64,000 nucleotides of DNA from contig CM075101.1 in NCBI GenBank assembly GCA_037576195.1, positions 25,048,001 to 25,112,000 of the forward strand. The letters run 5' to 3'. Positions 1 to 13,400 of this stretch are shown piece by piece (within the stretch, counting starts at the first letter, position 1; each line of letters opens with the position of its first letter). The position numbers were made by a program, and so were the translations under genes. The stretch is from Phytoseiulus persimilis. Its lineage: Eukaryota > Arthropoda > Arachnida > Mesostigmata > Phytoseiidae. The notes beneath the pieces were generated by a model. It had not been told where the DNA came from, made no database searches, and saw only the letters and a program-made list of their open reading frames with translations.

Positions 1-1880
1 CGTGAGCCTTGACAGTCGGTGGGCTTTCTCCCCGACTGCTGCCGTCGCGAGGCGGAAGACGCTCCCCACGTGTTTCAGGCTGGAAGAGCGCAACAGCAAT
101 GAGCTTTAGGGTTAATTAGCGGTCTCCTGCACCGTTGCTGCAACGGAAATTAAATAGTTGCTGTTCGCTACACCAATCTTACGAAGACCCCGTTGCACCA
201 TTCTCTCGAACACGGGCCATCATTTTTTCTTTCCGAATTTCGGATGAGCAAAGCTGCGGATACCTAGCGACTTTTCTTGCTCTCGTGGCCTAGATCACGC
301 AGCCCCATTTTCGTTCTCATTGCGGGAGTTTCCTATGACATGCAGTCGGCAGTCGACTTCTCGCTCGCGTTGCTTATTGGCAATTTCCCGAATACTGACG
401 CCTTGTGTCCTCCGTCGCTAGAATACGTTCCGATTTCGCTTTTCAGTGTTGGATCTGCCCGGAAACTCGAGGCGTGAAAGTTCGTATGGAAGCCCAACAC
501 CCAATCGGAGAATCCGTGCGAAGTCCGCGGAGTGAAAAAAATCCGACGTGCAAATGTGATGAGTCGACATCAAAGCGAGCTTGATCAAATTGGTATTCGA
601 GTGGCGACGATATCAGAAGGCTAGGATGGTCAACCGATAGACTCAGTCTAAGTCCCGGGCTTCTCCTTCAAAAGTTGAGATCATCGTCCTATTCTCTGTC
701 GTTTGCTCCTCCGTCGTCCTCGTCATTGAGTTTAAGCCCTTGTCTCAGGAGGAAACGTTATTAAGATCCATGAGCGCATGAAAGAGCAGAGATCAGGGGA
801 AAAGAGCTCCAGCGGCACTAGTCCGTTACCCCTTTCAACCTTGTCACTTACGAGAAGCAAATTGGCATTTTTTCTCTTTATCCGCCTTCGAGATTGGTGG
901 CCGCTGCAGCTGCCGTGGAGGGTAATAGACATTTTCTTCGAAGTAGTCAATGTATAGCTTCATCCAAGATGGGCGTTCGCTCACACAGTTCTCGCAGCTA
1001 ACCCACGCGAGCGCAGACACATGGAGCCGCCTGCCTCAGCTGTACACTGTATGCCACGCCGCTTATGTATGGCCACAGGAGAGTCATACACTTCTCCTCG
1101 TTCCTTCTCCGACTGCAAAATGGCCCGGCAAGACCCTGTCGTAACCAATAATCAATTGGTTCCCACTGACGGAATCTTCAGCCCTGACTGGTGCGAACTG
1201 CGTCGAAATATTCCTCAGAAGAGTTTTTGTTCGAAGGAAAGCTGTAACCAGAGGCAACCGCGAGGACAATTCGGTATGCCTGCTTCCGTCACCCTCCGCT
1301 CCTTCTTCTTTTTTTTGGTCTTATTTTCCGTTCTAAGGGCGCGTTTGCTCCTCCGTTCCGCGTCGATTTTCTTTCAGCAGAGACAATTCGAAATTTCCGC
1401 TTCTATTTCCGGTGGCTTTCGACGAAAGCAGCGTATGAAGAGAAGGGAGAGGACCGGCAAAGGCAGAGATAAAGTCTTGGGACTGTCAGCCTGCGTAAAA
1501 GATAATGCGGTGGCAATCACCTGTAACTGCGAGTTCGTGAAGTCGCTTCGTTCGCTGCGGGAGAGGCTCTCATTTCCCGGAGACACGAGCCATACACATT
1601 ATTCTAAACCTGCCATAGAGTTCCGAGACTGATCGACCGCTCGAACCCGACTCCAAGTTTCGTTGGAAGGAGAGTCTTCGTGAGGTAGTTCTCCGATTGC
1701 AACAAAGCTGCAAACTGCTTCACCTCCAATCAAAAACAGTGGTCAATGAATCATGAAGTCGTTAGGTCGAGGAACTTGAAGAAGAGTACAGATGACTCAC
1801 TTGCCTCCCTTTTGGGTCAGTGGGCGATGTGGCTAACGAAATACAAGTGAACAGACCGGCAGGTTTCAGTAATTAGCTGT

Positions 1881-1970
1881 GTGGATGTCCTCCGGGTGGG
1901 CGGACGAGCAGTTAGGTGGTTGGTCGCCTGGTTGGTGGGATGGATGGTAGGATGGACGTCCGCTCGCTCT
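1881..1970. repeat. Degenerate period-4 repeat (GGTT/GGAT type)
   Basis: Consecutive four-base steps of the GGTG, GGTT, GGAT, GGAC kind with scattered substitutions; no single unit persists for long. Confidence 0.65.
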
Positions 1971-4492
1971 TCCGGTCAGACCACTGAGCATCGGTGTAGC
2001 TCACCGAGTGGAAGCGCCCCCGCGGAATCGGCGGAAGTGTCCGAAGCTCTAATGTCAACTTCCGTCAACTTAAACAACCCCGCCGGGAGGAGAACGACGG
2101 AGTTTTACCAATCATCATCTGATTTTTGTACACGGCGCGGTCAGTAAGCCGCTTTTCGCAGCATCCGTGACGAACTCGTGACGAAAAATTCGAAGCTACA
2201 ACAATGTGTGACAGTCGGTCGAAAAATTGGATTCAGGATCAAAGTTCCGAGCACATAATAGTCTGGAAGCTCTCGACAATTTCCTGCTTCCGGGAAATGA
2301 CATGGGTTTTCCTCACAAATAACCAAACACCCAATCAAAGGAGCTAAGCCGTCCCCGGTTTGGTATCCGCAGATCCGAAAAAATTCCACTCTGAAATGAG
2401 CGGGCTTTCGCGATGCGCTAAAAACAAGATATGGGGGGTATGGGGAGTCTCAACGATCTGGGACGCGAGGAACTCCTCACATGGATCGAGTTGATCCCCT
2501 AGAGTCACTTCGACTCCGATCGAGAGACGAGGAGAATCTTTTCTAGAAGAGTTCCCATCCAGAGAAAGCTCCGAGAGACAGTGATGCTTGTAAACATAAT
2601 ATTTCCTCCTACAAAGTTAGGTCGTCGCAGTGCGTTCGATATGACATCGAGCATGCTGGATGGCTGGCTGCCTAGCGAGTTGGCGAATGTTTTGGAACAA
2701 CCTAATCTGAACGAAGACATCAGTTTGCACTTAGTGACGGAGTCCTTTTCCTTACAGTGGACAGATGATACAGCGTGTGTCCCCTCCGTTCTTTCCGGCC
2801 TCTCCGAGCTCTAGTCTTCGTTGGAGCTAATGTGGATCTTGAGGCGAGCGAGGGTGCCAAATGCGGCCTTCTGATTCCTCATGAACAAGCCAACCAAGTA
2901 CCCGATGAGCGAACCATCAGACATTGCTCTGTCTCCCGCTCCCTGCCCCTCGCGAAGTTGAAGTCCACTTCATCCGGCGGGCAGCTTCTCCGGAGAAGTT
3001 TCGTTTTCCTCCGAGAGCAGTCTGCGAGATCATGGTTGGAGGATCTCATCTCAGTTTTTTCGCTTCAGACTTAGATTGCAACCCGAACGGGCGGGACGGA
3101 ATCAGAGATCGCATCGCATATTTTCATATCGCTCGAACATATCTCTACTTTGCCTCTTTTAGCGAGCGGAAATCACCCCTCGAAGAGAGTGTAGGTAAAT
3201 ATACTGGGCTGGACGTGTGACACCCACGTGCAGGCAGCCAGGTATGAGGTGGCGCAAGGATTGGCTTCGATGATGACGACGACGACAGCGAGGACGGCGA
3301 CAACCATCACCTCCGCGTTCCCAACCGCAGCCGGTGGGCGAGCAGGCTCCGCACGACCCGCAGAGAAGCAGGCCTGCAGCTCTGTAAGACGAACTGTCGG
3401 AGGAAGTTGCATTAGTGTATTGGCAACTAAACTATACAGCCAGCTGGGTGGGGCATTGAAACAGAGGTAGCGGAGGCATTCGTGGCCGTACCGCCTCGGG
3501 CAGCGGCGACGGCAAAACCACCAAGACCTAGTAACTTGACACTCAGCTCGTCGCGCCTGCGTTGATCCAATGACAGATCACTATCGATCCGTCCCACAGC
3601 AGACGCGGAAGGTGTCCTCGTTTTCAGAAAAGAAATTCCCCGTCCAAGTATAGCCAACACCCTTTCGAGAGCTTTCGTTCCAGAACACACACGAGTTTGT
3701 GTCCTTCGAATCGCTCTCCGGCGACCGATGTCAAGCAAATCCCTCCTCCCCGGTGGTCTCCAGGTAGTCGATGGTGGGGGAGGGGGTAGTGAGGAAAAGT
3801 GGCATCTTGACATGTTGTATCTCGCTAGAATCGTCGAACGTTCTCGCTGGAGGACGCGAAGGCTGCCGAAGATCGAGAGCGCGAGATTCGCATCACGGGA
3901 GACAGTTTACTCAACGCGTTTGCCTCTCTGTTTGGCTTCATTATGCCTTGGACCGGGCCCGAAGCTGTAGCTGGGTAGTGGGCTCGTAGTCGTCGACATT
4001 CTGTCTCTCTTTCTTGAAGTCGTTTTGATTGCTCAAAGTAGACAAACTCTGCAAGCTAGCAGCAAGTGAGTCTGTCACCGAGCAAGCGGGCGAGCGAAGA
4101 AAGTACCAGAGGAGAAGTAGTAGCTCTATTTAATTACACGACTACGTCCGTCCAAGGAGACTAACTGACTGTCGGGCTTTCTGGCTGCTCGACTGGCTGC
4201 GGATAGACGCAGCACGAACGGGCAAGCGAGCTTGTCCTGCTCGTGGGGTGGCGACGGCGGCTGCGTGCTCCAATAAATTCCTCCACAAGCTGTGTGTCTG
4301 TATGTCTTCCCGTAGGGTCGTCGAGCTGGCAAACGGGTGGGCGCGCTTCGAACCGGCGGGCGGGCGAGCTCCGGAGTCCCTCTGTTTCTCCATCGGGGCC
4401 TCCGGCCGTCAGCTTCAAGTCAAATTCGATTTCCAATCCGAGATTCGAAGCGGGAAACTCGCACCTGGCGTAGCTTCCACAATCCCCAGTTC

Positions 4493-4542
4493 CCGCCCGC
4501 CGGCTGGCTGGCCGGCCGGCCGACCGTCCGTCCGTCCGGCCA
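4493..4542. repeat. Period-4 repeat with GGCT, GGCC and GTCC units
   Basis: GGCTGGCTGGCC passes into GGCCGGCC and then CCGTCCGTCCGTCC. Contains an 8-base GGCCGGCC palindrome. Confidence 0.8.
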
Positions 4543-7518
4543 CCCTCCTCCGGCGCAAGAGCTCTCTTCGTCGCCCTTGGACCGGTAGACGTCGCTGCTC
4601 CGTCCACGTCGTCGTCAACGTCCCGGCTCCGACTACGACTATTACGGCTAGATGTAGTCATTGCGTGGCGGACAGGGGGGGAGGGGACTGAGGAGGAGGA
4701 GCAGCAGCAGAAAGAATAGGATGGAAAAACCATTGTGCAAGAACCGAACGAGACGCCGCTGATGATGGTTCTGATGTTGTAGTTCGCATCAATTCGAACA
4801 CAGGAGGTGGCCTTCATTCATTTTGTCGAAGCAAAGCTCGAGGAATGGGAAATCTCGTCAAGACGGGGCGAGTAATAGAATTTCTCTCCGCCGACGCCGA
4901 TAGCCAGGCTTTATTCCAATCGCAGTTAGAGGTTTTGATTCATGAGCCTCCTATTTCGATTAGGATTCTTCCTCGGAGAACTGCAGCGACTCGAAAGAAG
5001 AACTCAAGCTCAAAGCCGGCTGGTAGTTCCGGAGCTAATTTTCATTTGTTCTCTACGAGCCGGACGAGAAGCTTTTGGACTCTTGTCCGGCAGCAAAACC
5101 CCTGATCATGCTCGCTCCGATCTTTGTCTCATCCGATACCTCTGTCCACGATACGCCTACGACCCGCTGCGATGTAATTTATCAAAACGTATCCACCGTA
5201 ACGAATTCCAGAGGACTGTTCCCCACACTCAGAGCGATCGTTTCGAGAATTCCGTCGGAAGAAGAGGTTGTTTATGGGGATGGAAAAACGTTTTTTTTTT
5301 TTTCCTCTCTCCTAGCCGTTCTCGGGCCTGAGCCCACGTGAAGGATTCGAAATCCATATTTCATGAAGTGCAGCTCGTGCTGTGCGCGGTTTCGAGCGAC
5401 TCTGTTCACTACCTCACCTGCCCTGCTTCCCCCCGCGGTGAGCCGCGACAGAGAGCTGGTGGGAGCGGGGAGGCGAGACGGACGAATCTTTCAGTTCCCC
5501 CCGTTTTTTTTGGCGGTATTGCGGTTCCTTGCCGGTAGTCATAGTCGCATTACGACGGAGTGTTTAATAAATGATTTATGAAGAGCTCCTATTCATGGTC
5601 CTGGCTGCGAGTTTCTTTAATGGTGAGTCTCACGGAAGCTCACCGCTTCCAAGTACCATTGAAGCTAAAGGATGAGACAAAATCTCCAGAACGTCCGCCG
5701 CTCTTGCGAGAAAGATTGTCATCCAGCTCACTTGGGCACCTTCAGGGTCCAAGTCTCAATGACATGTGATCTCAGCAGTGACATGGACGATCAGGATCGA
5801 TTTTCAGGGAACCAGCGAGGTTTTTTAACGAGAAATTACGAAGGTTATTCCATGAATTTGTCCCCGGCAGCTCATCGTGGGATGACTCATTGGGAATGCG
5901 ATTCTCCCTCGCAGGACGTTTCCGAGTCCACATATACCTCACCATTGGAATTTCTTTCCCCGATATTCGAGGAGTATCCGCGATGAGGCCGCAGCCCGAC
6001 TCATGATCGATTGCCCCCTCGTTGAATTCCGGGACTTCCTCAGCAACTGGCGTGGACGTAGGTCGTCTGATGAGTCAATGTCCCTGTGTCGACAGTGTAG
6101 TGGAGCTTGATACTTACGTCTGAGCTCTAAGTATCGCATCTCGGAGTTAAGGTCCTCTGGGGGCCCATTGCGGACGGTTGCCGTCGAATCGCTACCTCCA
6201 TTTCAACCGTCACGGAAGCAAATCGAGGCCTGAAAAGAACCCAATACTGGCTTCTTCCTTCTCGACTCGGCTGATCCCAACGCCGCCCACAAAAGCCGAC
6301 GAAGTTGCCAAGAGTCAATCTCTTGAGATTCGTAGAAACTTCTTTCGCGGAGTATGAACGTTCTGAAACGTATTATGTTGAACCTCGACGCTCCAATGCT
6401 TCTCTCTTGCTTTTCTGACTGTAATGTTGGAGCGCCCGGAGCCTAATCGGCGTAATGGCATCGCTGATTCGGGTCTCTGAAGGCCTCGATATCATTCGAG
6501 ACTCGAACTTGTTCCGCCCTCCGTTTGCACTTCGTATTATTGTGAAAATATCACATTTCGACTCCATGAGGGCGTTGCTATCCGTTCTCCGCTGCTTCGA
6601 GTTATACGCTCTCACCTTGTTTCGAGTGGTGTGCTTGAATCCTCTGCATGCATTGCGTCGAAGTACCACAGTCACCGGTGCATATTGGCGAGCGCAGAGG
6701 TCTGAAACTCGTTCGTCTCGGGAGCTCGCTGTCAACCCCGAGCTGATGGGGTTCGAGATTCTGCGAGGCAATAGGAATACGCGCACAAACGGAACCACGG
6801 CCTGAAGCCATTAACCTCAACGGAAAAGCGACATTGATGTTCTTTTAAGTGTTTTTCCTCGGAGCACCCGAATGCCTCTTCTTCGCGCTTGCCGCTCAGC
6901 AACGAACGTGAAACCTCAGTGTCGAATTCCGGCACGCTTTGAACTCCGCCTTAGTCCCTTCATCGATCACAAAGAGGACAAGGATACCCATGCCAGCCCA
7001 GCTACTCATCGGGCCGGGCACTGGGTCGGGTCTGGGTTGTGAAATAGTCGGGCTTGCCTCGTAGTACACGAGTATCTCAAGGACAGCTCCTTCGTTCCAT
7101 TGTCATGTACCCGCATTGGGTTTTCCCCCGTATGAGTGTGAGCATGACATCATCAGCCGAGCTGGCATGGTGGATCAAATCATTCGTCTGTCTAGATCTT
7201 GAACAATGTCTGGTTGGGTGTTTCGTGTGGTATTTTCCTCAACGGCCCTGCAGCTCATCGCCTGTCGGAAGCAGCTATGGTTCTCGAGTCTGATGCGTTA
7301 TAGACCAGGTTCTTTCTGTGCTTCCGTAGCACAGGGGCGTACTTCGATTTTTTCGTTGCACGGGAATGAGGAGAACAGCATTTTAGGTCCTCTTTGGGGA
7401 GGCGGGCAACGGTCAAGCATGATGGCCATTGTCACACCAGATTCCTGTCCCTTGGTAACACTACTGCGGCGGTTTTCAACATGTACAGCTCATTTCTTCG
7501 GCGGTTAACGCGCTGACC

Positions 7519-7532
7519 ATATATATATATAT
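7519..7532. repeat. (AT)7 dinucleotide repeat
   Basis: Uninterrupted AT repeat just upstream of the SINE-like head. Confidence 0.9.
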
Positions 7533-7589
7533 TGGTGGATATGGAGCGAGTAAATTTCGTTGACGAACACCCTCGACCTGTTAGCGCTC

Positions 7590-7672
7590 TCGTCGCTGTG
7601 ATCAACCCAGTGGCCTAGCGAGCCTCCGTGATGCCCGGGGCGGATTCGATGCCCCCCGCCCTCTGTTTTTTT
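7590..7672 (+). mobile_element. tRNA-derived SINE-like head with Pol III boxes and T-run
   Basis: An A-box-like TGGCCTAGCG at 7,611-7,620 is followed 31 bases later by a B-box-like GGATTCGATGCC at 7,642-7,653, inside a GC-rich potential stem, and then by a T7 run at 7,666-7,672 that could end Pol III transcription. The spacing and order are those of an internal Pol III promoter. It does not fold as a normal tRNA: the T-arm base before TTC is A rather than the near-universal G, and I find no acceptor stem. A tRNA-derived SINE head or tRNA relic is the simplest reading. I found no second copy in the window, so repeat status is unproven. Confidence 0.35.
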
Positions 7673-7828
7673 CTTAGGCGAAAACATAGATGATGGTTCG
7701 TCAAGAGGGTCAAAAATCAGATGCAACGATCGAACTTTGCCTTTATTCTGAGGATACCGGACAAGAAATCCACTTGGAAGAGCTCAAGTTCCCTAATGTG
7801 ACAGGCATGGAGAGGCATCCTCCCGCCT

Positions 7829-7842
7829 CCCCCCCCCCCCCC
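7829..7842. repeat. Poly-C tract, C14
   Basis: Fourteen consecutive C on the plus strand, equivalent to G14 on the minus strand. Confidence 0.95.
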
Positions 7843-8163
7843 TCGCTACGCTGCTGGATCGACCGACCCGGAACACGGTCTCGAGTTCTCAATCTCGAAC
7901 CACCCTGCGACAGCTCCGAGAGATTCGGTCAATGAGGGTAAGATGCCTCGCTGTGACCTTGCGCTGATCCTGTTCTCCGACTCCCGGATTGGATTAATTT
8001 CGATACGCATATCTTGCCTCGCATCCCAGGGGCGAATTGTTTCATATTCACAGATCATTTTTGGTTTTCGTTCTCCCAGAGTCTCAGGATACCCTCCGTC
8101 CCTCTCAGATCACTCGGCGGCGTATTGGACTGAAGGAAAAGTTGGAGGCGAATCGAGTAGACA

Positions 8164-8415
8164 TTGTCGGAAGACGGCTCGGTTCCCATCTACTTTTGGT
8201 ATTTTACTATTCATATTCTTTCTGGGGCCCACGGAGGTTATTCCGAGGACGATCTACCGGTATACACCTCTATGGACCCCCAGAAGTATGGTCATGTCGA
8301 TGTTGTAGTCACTCCCATGGACCCCAAGAAATATGATCAGAACGACCTCGGAATCACCCCGGAAAGTGGTGGTCATATTTTACTACGAGGTTTCGATGCG
8401 AATGTGGCTCGTTAG
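8164..8415 (+). CDS. Candidate coding exon or relic with 15-codon tandem repeat
   Basis: An open frame ending at TAG 8,413-8,415 contains consecutive 15-codon units at 8,227-8,271, 8,272-8,316, 8,317-8,361 and 8,362 onward. The two middle units read MDPQKYGHVDVVVTP and MDPKKYDQNDLGITP. The first unit (AHGGYSEDDLPVYTS) keeps the Y...D(L/V)...T pattern more loosely, and the last is further diverged. Where the middle units keep the same amino acid, several codons differ only at the third base (AAG/AAA, GAT/GAC, ACT/ACC, CCC/CCG), a mark of selection on protein. I do not recognise the protein. No clear ATG or acceptor opens the frame; a weak AG lies just upstream of 8,161. It could be a terminal exon or a decaying gene. 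Confidence 0.35.
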   Translation: MSEDGSVPIYFWYFTIHILSGAHGGYSEDDLPVYTSMDPQKYGHVDVVVTPMDPKKYDQNDLGITPESGGHILLRGFDANVAR

Positions 8416-10444
8416 CCGCTTGTTAGGACTGCATAATCCCGCACTTTGAAAGGTTGAATCAGATGAAGCCATCGCCTCCGAATTCGATGTCTCCCAGGAG
8501 AGCGTCCGGATCCGTGAGCTCCTTCGCCACCGGAACCAGGTCGCCCGCGGAAATAAACCCAGGTATTGTGAGAAACTCGGCTTACACCCTATCTGCCGGA
8601 AGGTTTTCAGGCGAGGGGCGCACGTCTCCTCGATCACTACTGAGGCTAGTTATCCAGATATTGAGCGCGGCTCTCCCAGAATCCGAAGAAAAGTTAAGGA
8701 CAGTTATTCGAAAGCACTTCCGCATAATCTTTCGAGCATTCTAAGATTCGCAAACTGACCTCTCTGACGGGGCGCCTCGCTCCATCATGTGCGCATCGAC
8801 ACACTCGATACTTGGTCGAGAGGAGGCTCGACAGTGTAGGTGCCTCCCGAAGCTTGGTGGGCTCTGCAATGAGAGGATCAAAACGGTGAACTGCCGAGTC
8901 AGATCGCGAATACGAAATCGGTGCCATATCAACAATTTCGCGGCACAAAATGGCGAAGCCTGCCCGGGGAAACAGCTTATGAAGCAGCTGAAAGCAAATT
9001 TCGAAAGAGAGAGATCACTCTGCTATCGGCTTCAAATCGAATCCCGGAACGCGTTGAGTAACAGGTTATGAATTTGAAGCTTTGATCGGCTTTCAGAGCT
9101 CATCGCCGAGTAGAACTTCGTGAACTTCTCGGATTTTCAGATAATATAAATTCCTTGAGCCAATAAGTGGAACCGATGGGTTCTCTCACGCCCCACGCAC
9201 TCGTAGAGTCAAAGTCACCTTGACCATGTTTACCCGGTCCGAGACATCGGCCTTTGGAGGAGAACAGTGAAAGGAAGGGAACTGACCCAGAGATACACGC
9301 GACTTACAAACGGATGGTCGTTGCCACCGTCGGACTAATTAATCCTGAAAAGTAACGACGAGGAAAGGAGAAAGGGTAAAGAAAGCGACAGGACCTCAAT
9401 TAAATAAGAAGAACTTCAAGGGGTTGACGTCGACCGCAACACCACCCACAAGCTTCTCCTGTTAATTACAATTACAGAGGTTCGGCTCGAGGATTTAAAT
9501 CTTCGTTAGGACTCGCAGACGGCTACGGGTTTCCTCTCGGCGTCGTCAACAAGCGCCGCTGTTTTTCGCTCCCTTCCGCATCCCAAATTGATGAGGCTAA
9601 CACCGTCATGTAGCAACGCCTACTGGATCCTCGAATTCGGATCACCCTGCAGAAAAGTCCTGGAAATCAGCCTCGAACCCGAGACGGAAGACGCGATGAC
9701 GGAAACGTCGGGACGTCTCCTGCGCTGACAGTTTCAAAAACCCTAAATTTGGCGATTGTCAACCCGGGCTCTCACCTAGTGGGCTGCGTGCCTGAGTGTG
9801 TGTTCTCCGGTGAGTGGGACGGCTTTCGTTAATTGGAAAGGAGAAGTCCAACGTCGAGGAGTAGAGAGTAGAATAATCAAATCCTTTATGTGCTGCGTGC
9901 GTTTCCCTCCATTTTCCTACGTCCTGTTTGTGATAAGGCACGTTCGCTTTGTTCATTTCGCAGACAGCGCCGCATTTCGCACACTTACGCACACTTCTCG
10001 CGGTGATAGCGACTGCTGCTGATGCCGCTGCGCTGATGGTGCCAGCAAATGATAGGCTGGCCGAGCGACAGCCAGGTGAACAGAGAGACAATTCGCGAGC
10101 TTTCGGGAACGCTCTGGGCTCTGGCTCTCGTAGGCATTTTTCAGAAACTTAATCTTTTAGATTCCAATTCCCAAGGTCGTTGCGCTGTTCTGAGTCAGAT
10201 TTCCCCGAGATCAAAACTTCCCGCGGGCTCTCTGAGGGGAGCCTGATATATCTTCGCAGAGATCATCAAATCATGTTGGCGGAGACCAACTCAACAGCAT
10301 TTTCTTCCCACGATGTTCCAGTCAGAAGCTAGGACAGGTTCAAATGGTCGGTCCTCTCCTCGAACCTTCCGTTCCAAGGGCTTCATGAGAGACTCCAGAA
10401 CTTCAGAAGTCATGGGGAATAATTGCCTCGATTGCATCCACAGT

Positions 10445-10462
10445 CCCCCCCCCCCCCCCCCC
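10445..10462. repeat. Poly-C tract, C18
   Basis: Eighteen consecutive C, followed by a CT-rich stretch. Runs of this length are prone to length error in sequencing. Confidence 0.95.
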
Positions 10463-13400
10463 TCTTTCCCCCAGAAAGAATAAAGCTTCCAGCGAACGAA
10501 AACACCAAACCAATTTGGTACGCTTCCCAAAGGAGCCGTGTGATGCGTATTAATTGCGAAATTTGAGCGCAGCCCTGTGGAGGGCCAGGAACGTGATGGA
10601 AGCGAACGCGAGCTACGAGTGCGAACAAGATAACAGCGACAGCGCTGACAATAAAAGTTATCTGCTGACACCGGAATCCGAACCGAGAAGGTTGTGTTTT
10701 TTTTTCGTTCCGCTGTCTTTTGACTGGGGAACGAAGCAATCTAGGAGCGATCGCGCGTAGGAATCAGACGGTTCCTTCGACTCACAACACACAGATGAGC
10801 GAGCAGATAGATCGTGGAAGGTGCGAATCGGGCGACACCGCTCGGCGGAGCGCTCCGAGACGCAGCAACGAACAACCGGCACCACGAACCGCTCCGCTAA
10901 TTAATGACATCGATGCCAATAAATTGCGCAAAGCGAACGCCTCTGAGGAAAGCTCCCTGCGCTCCTTAGATCTTCCGAGTTCGGCGGCAGCGAAAACGAC
11001 TACCACGACGGCCAACGGTAGTTGGAGTAGGAGAAACAGCGCCCTCAGCGACGATCGCCGTTGCCGTGCTTGCAACGAAGCTGGGTAAGCCTATTGGAGA
11101 ATGAGTCGGAGAGTGAGCAACACAGGGAGTCGGCGAGTCTCTCGCGATGCCGGGTCGGAGAGCTGATCGACGAACAACCAAACAACAGTGAGCGGCGACA
11201 CTGGCAAAAGCAGCTAATCCCGCTTGCTTTAATCCGGCTCGCCTTGCTATTAACCAGCAGATCTCACGCTTCGTTTTGCGCGGGCCCTGCCATCGTATAC
11301 CTTGTTCTCCTCCTGTTCCCTTCTCCTCCCATCACTCCTCCTTCACCAAGGGGATTAGGTGACGCAGGCATTCCACAACAGCACAAAATGAGACTTTACT
11401 TCCCTTGATTCACCACTCCTACCTTATCTCCAACGATTTTCCTCGAGTTGACGCTGACTTCGGATCGATTCCAGAATTTTCCTCTCTTCCTGTAACTCGT
11501 GCGACGGACTTCTCCCTTGATAATGTATGTTCGACATTCGGCCTCCTCTAACGCCTAATATATGAACCACTCATAGTTATTCTATTTATGAACGTCGATC
11601 GAGAACCCTGAGAGGGTGTGCGGAAAAACGATGGGAGCAACTCCCTTTGTCGGATCGTTCGACCTCGAAGTCGCTTTGCTTCGCTGAAAAATGCCTTTCG
11701 CAAGCCCGCTCGGAGCTCAGCGAAATTCAGGATTGTCAACAGTTCACGCGGCTGCGATAGTCCCTCTCCCGAATATCAAGGGCTCGATCGGTTTCTGTGT
11801 TATGTTCTTGGATACCATTGATGGTCTACGTTGACATCCAGCTTTCGTTGGCGTCGGATCCCAGCCAGCTAATCTGGCCCTGAACTGTTTTTGAACGGCT
11901 TGGATGTCTGTGACTGCAGAGTCTAAGGTTTCGTGTAGTCCACTTTGATCTGCGGTCAGCCACAACGACAACGAGCCTTGAACAGATTTAGCTCTCGCTT
12001 CGGCTCCGTTCCCATAGGAAAGACAGGCGATGTCGAGGGCGGGAGAAAGAGGTCAGCGTATGGACTAGTGAATACTTATTGCGTTCTAGGTAATTTCGTT
12101 GGTGTGCCGAAAAAAAATTGAGCGTGATCTGAAGGCTGGGTGAGAGGAGCTAGAAGTGCCGGAAATCTGCATCGACGAATTGAGAAGAGAAATTTGCTCC
12201 GTTCGCTGAGTATTCATTCCGATCCAACTCTACTTGACAATTCCATAGATTATTATCCACTCCACCATCTTCGAGATCTCCGTCCGAACTCTTGTTTGTA
12301 TCGATGTCACTCAGGGGTATACTCGAGCGGCCCATTTGATGAACTTTGGACAACGCTCCGAGCAATCAACGCGAATGCGGACCTTCGAACAGCGCACATT
12401 GCGACCTCGAGCTCCGTTGAAGTTTAATCCAGCTTATTACGTCGTCGCTTCGACCCAAAAGGCACACGGCACGAAGAGAGCATCGGAACGGTGGTCTTCC
12501 TCGTGCCGAACATACTGCAGTCGCCTCTGATACGGTGGAGATTTCCTCGATAGCAACCATCCTAAGTTTCGAGCGGAGGGCTTCACTCGAGTTGACGTCT
12601 AGTCGTGCAAACTGAGAGAGAACTCCTGTTTTGAGTTTATGGAAAGAAAAAACGTGGAATGGTAGTTTCACATACTACAACTTTTTCTGCGCGAAAGCGT
12701 GGAGTATCAGCTGTGTGGTCCTCAATGAGGTGAGTTGGAAACCGGTCATGATTCTTCTTTTGATCCCGAGGGGGCGATGTCAGGATCAATCCATTGAAAT
12801 CTTCGTCGGGTCTCTCAGTGACCCTAAGCATTCAGCTCCCCGCGCTGCCTGAGCACCACTTAAGGTTCTCGGGCGCGCCATTCTAATGTGTGTGGGCAGA
12901 GAATGCGAAATTTCCAACCGAAACTCTGAGATCTCTAGCAGGAGATCAATGGCTCCCCACTGTTCGAGTAGAACTCTCGTTGTTTGATCACCGATGTTAT
13001 GCGCAGGCAGCAAAGCTTTGTGATTCGAATCGCCTCGAGATTTCATTTTTTCCCACTCATGAATTTGCTTCCATTTTGTCCCATATGAATTCATGTCCGA
13101 AGACCTTGAGACTTGGTAGAAATTCACAGCACAGCGTCTGACACGCCGATCGTATCCAATTTATCCTATCGAATACCGGAATTCAGCCCCTTTTCCTGTT
13201 ACAAACTATGGATTGAATAACGTGGGGAAGGAATGCTCGAGAGCAGCTCATATGGGCGCCCCTTTCCCTGCAACATTGATCCCATTGCGTCTTTCGGCAC
13301 CCGAAAAAAACGGTTATTCATGCTGATCTCCGAGCTTTCCGAGGGTGTCCACATATCGGCCTTGGGGGAGGCTGAGCCTACGTTCTACTGGATGGGGCTT

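Larger units (their letters stand above)
1..7589. other. Gene-free flank, no supported coding sequence
   Basis: Short overlapping frames occur on both strands but none has joined splice sites or a recognisable product. I see period-4 tracts (1.9 and 4.5 kb), a T-run near 5,290-5,303 and an (AT)7. A segment near 2.6 kb shares a short protein-level motif with one near 28.9 kb (see findings). Confidence 0.5.

Noticed and set aside
4161..4817. 218-codon minus-strand frame
   Set aside because: Runs through a GGCC/GTCC simple repeat; arginine/serine-rich low complexity with overlapping frames on both strands.
10554..11088. Two consecutive plus-strand frames, the second ending at a GTAAGC donor-like site
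   Set aside because: No shared frame, no clear acceptor or start, and low-complexity threonine/serine/arginine sequence. A 5' untranslated exon cannot be excluded.
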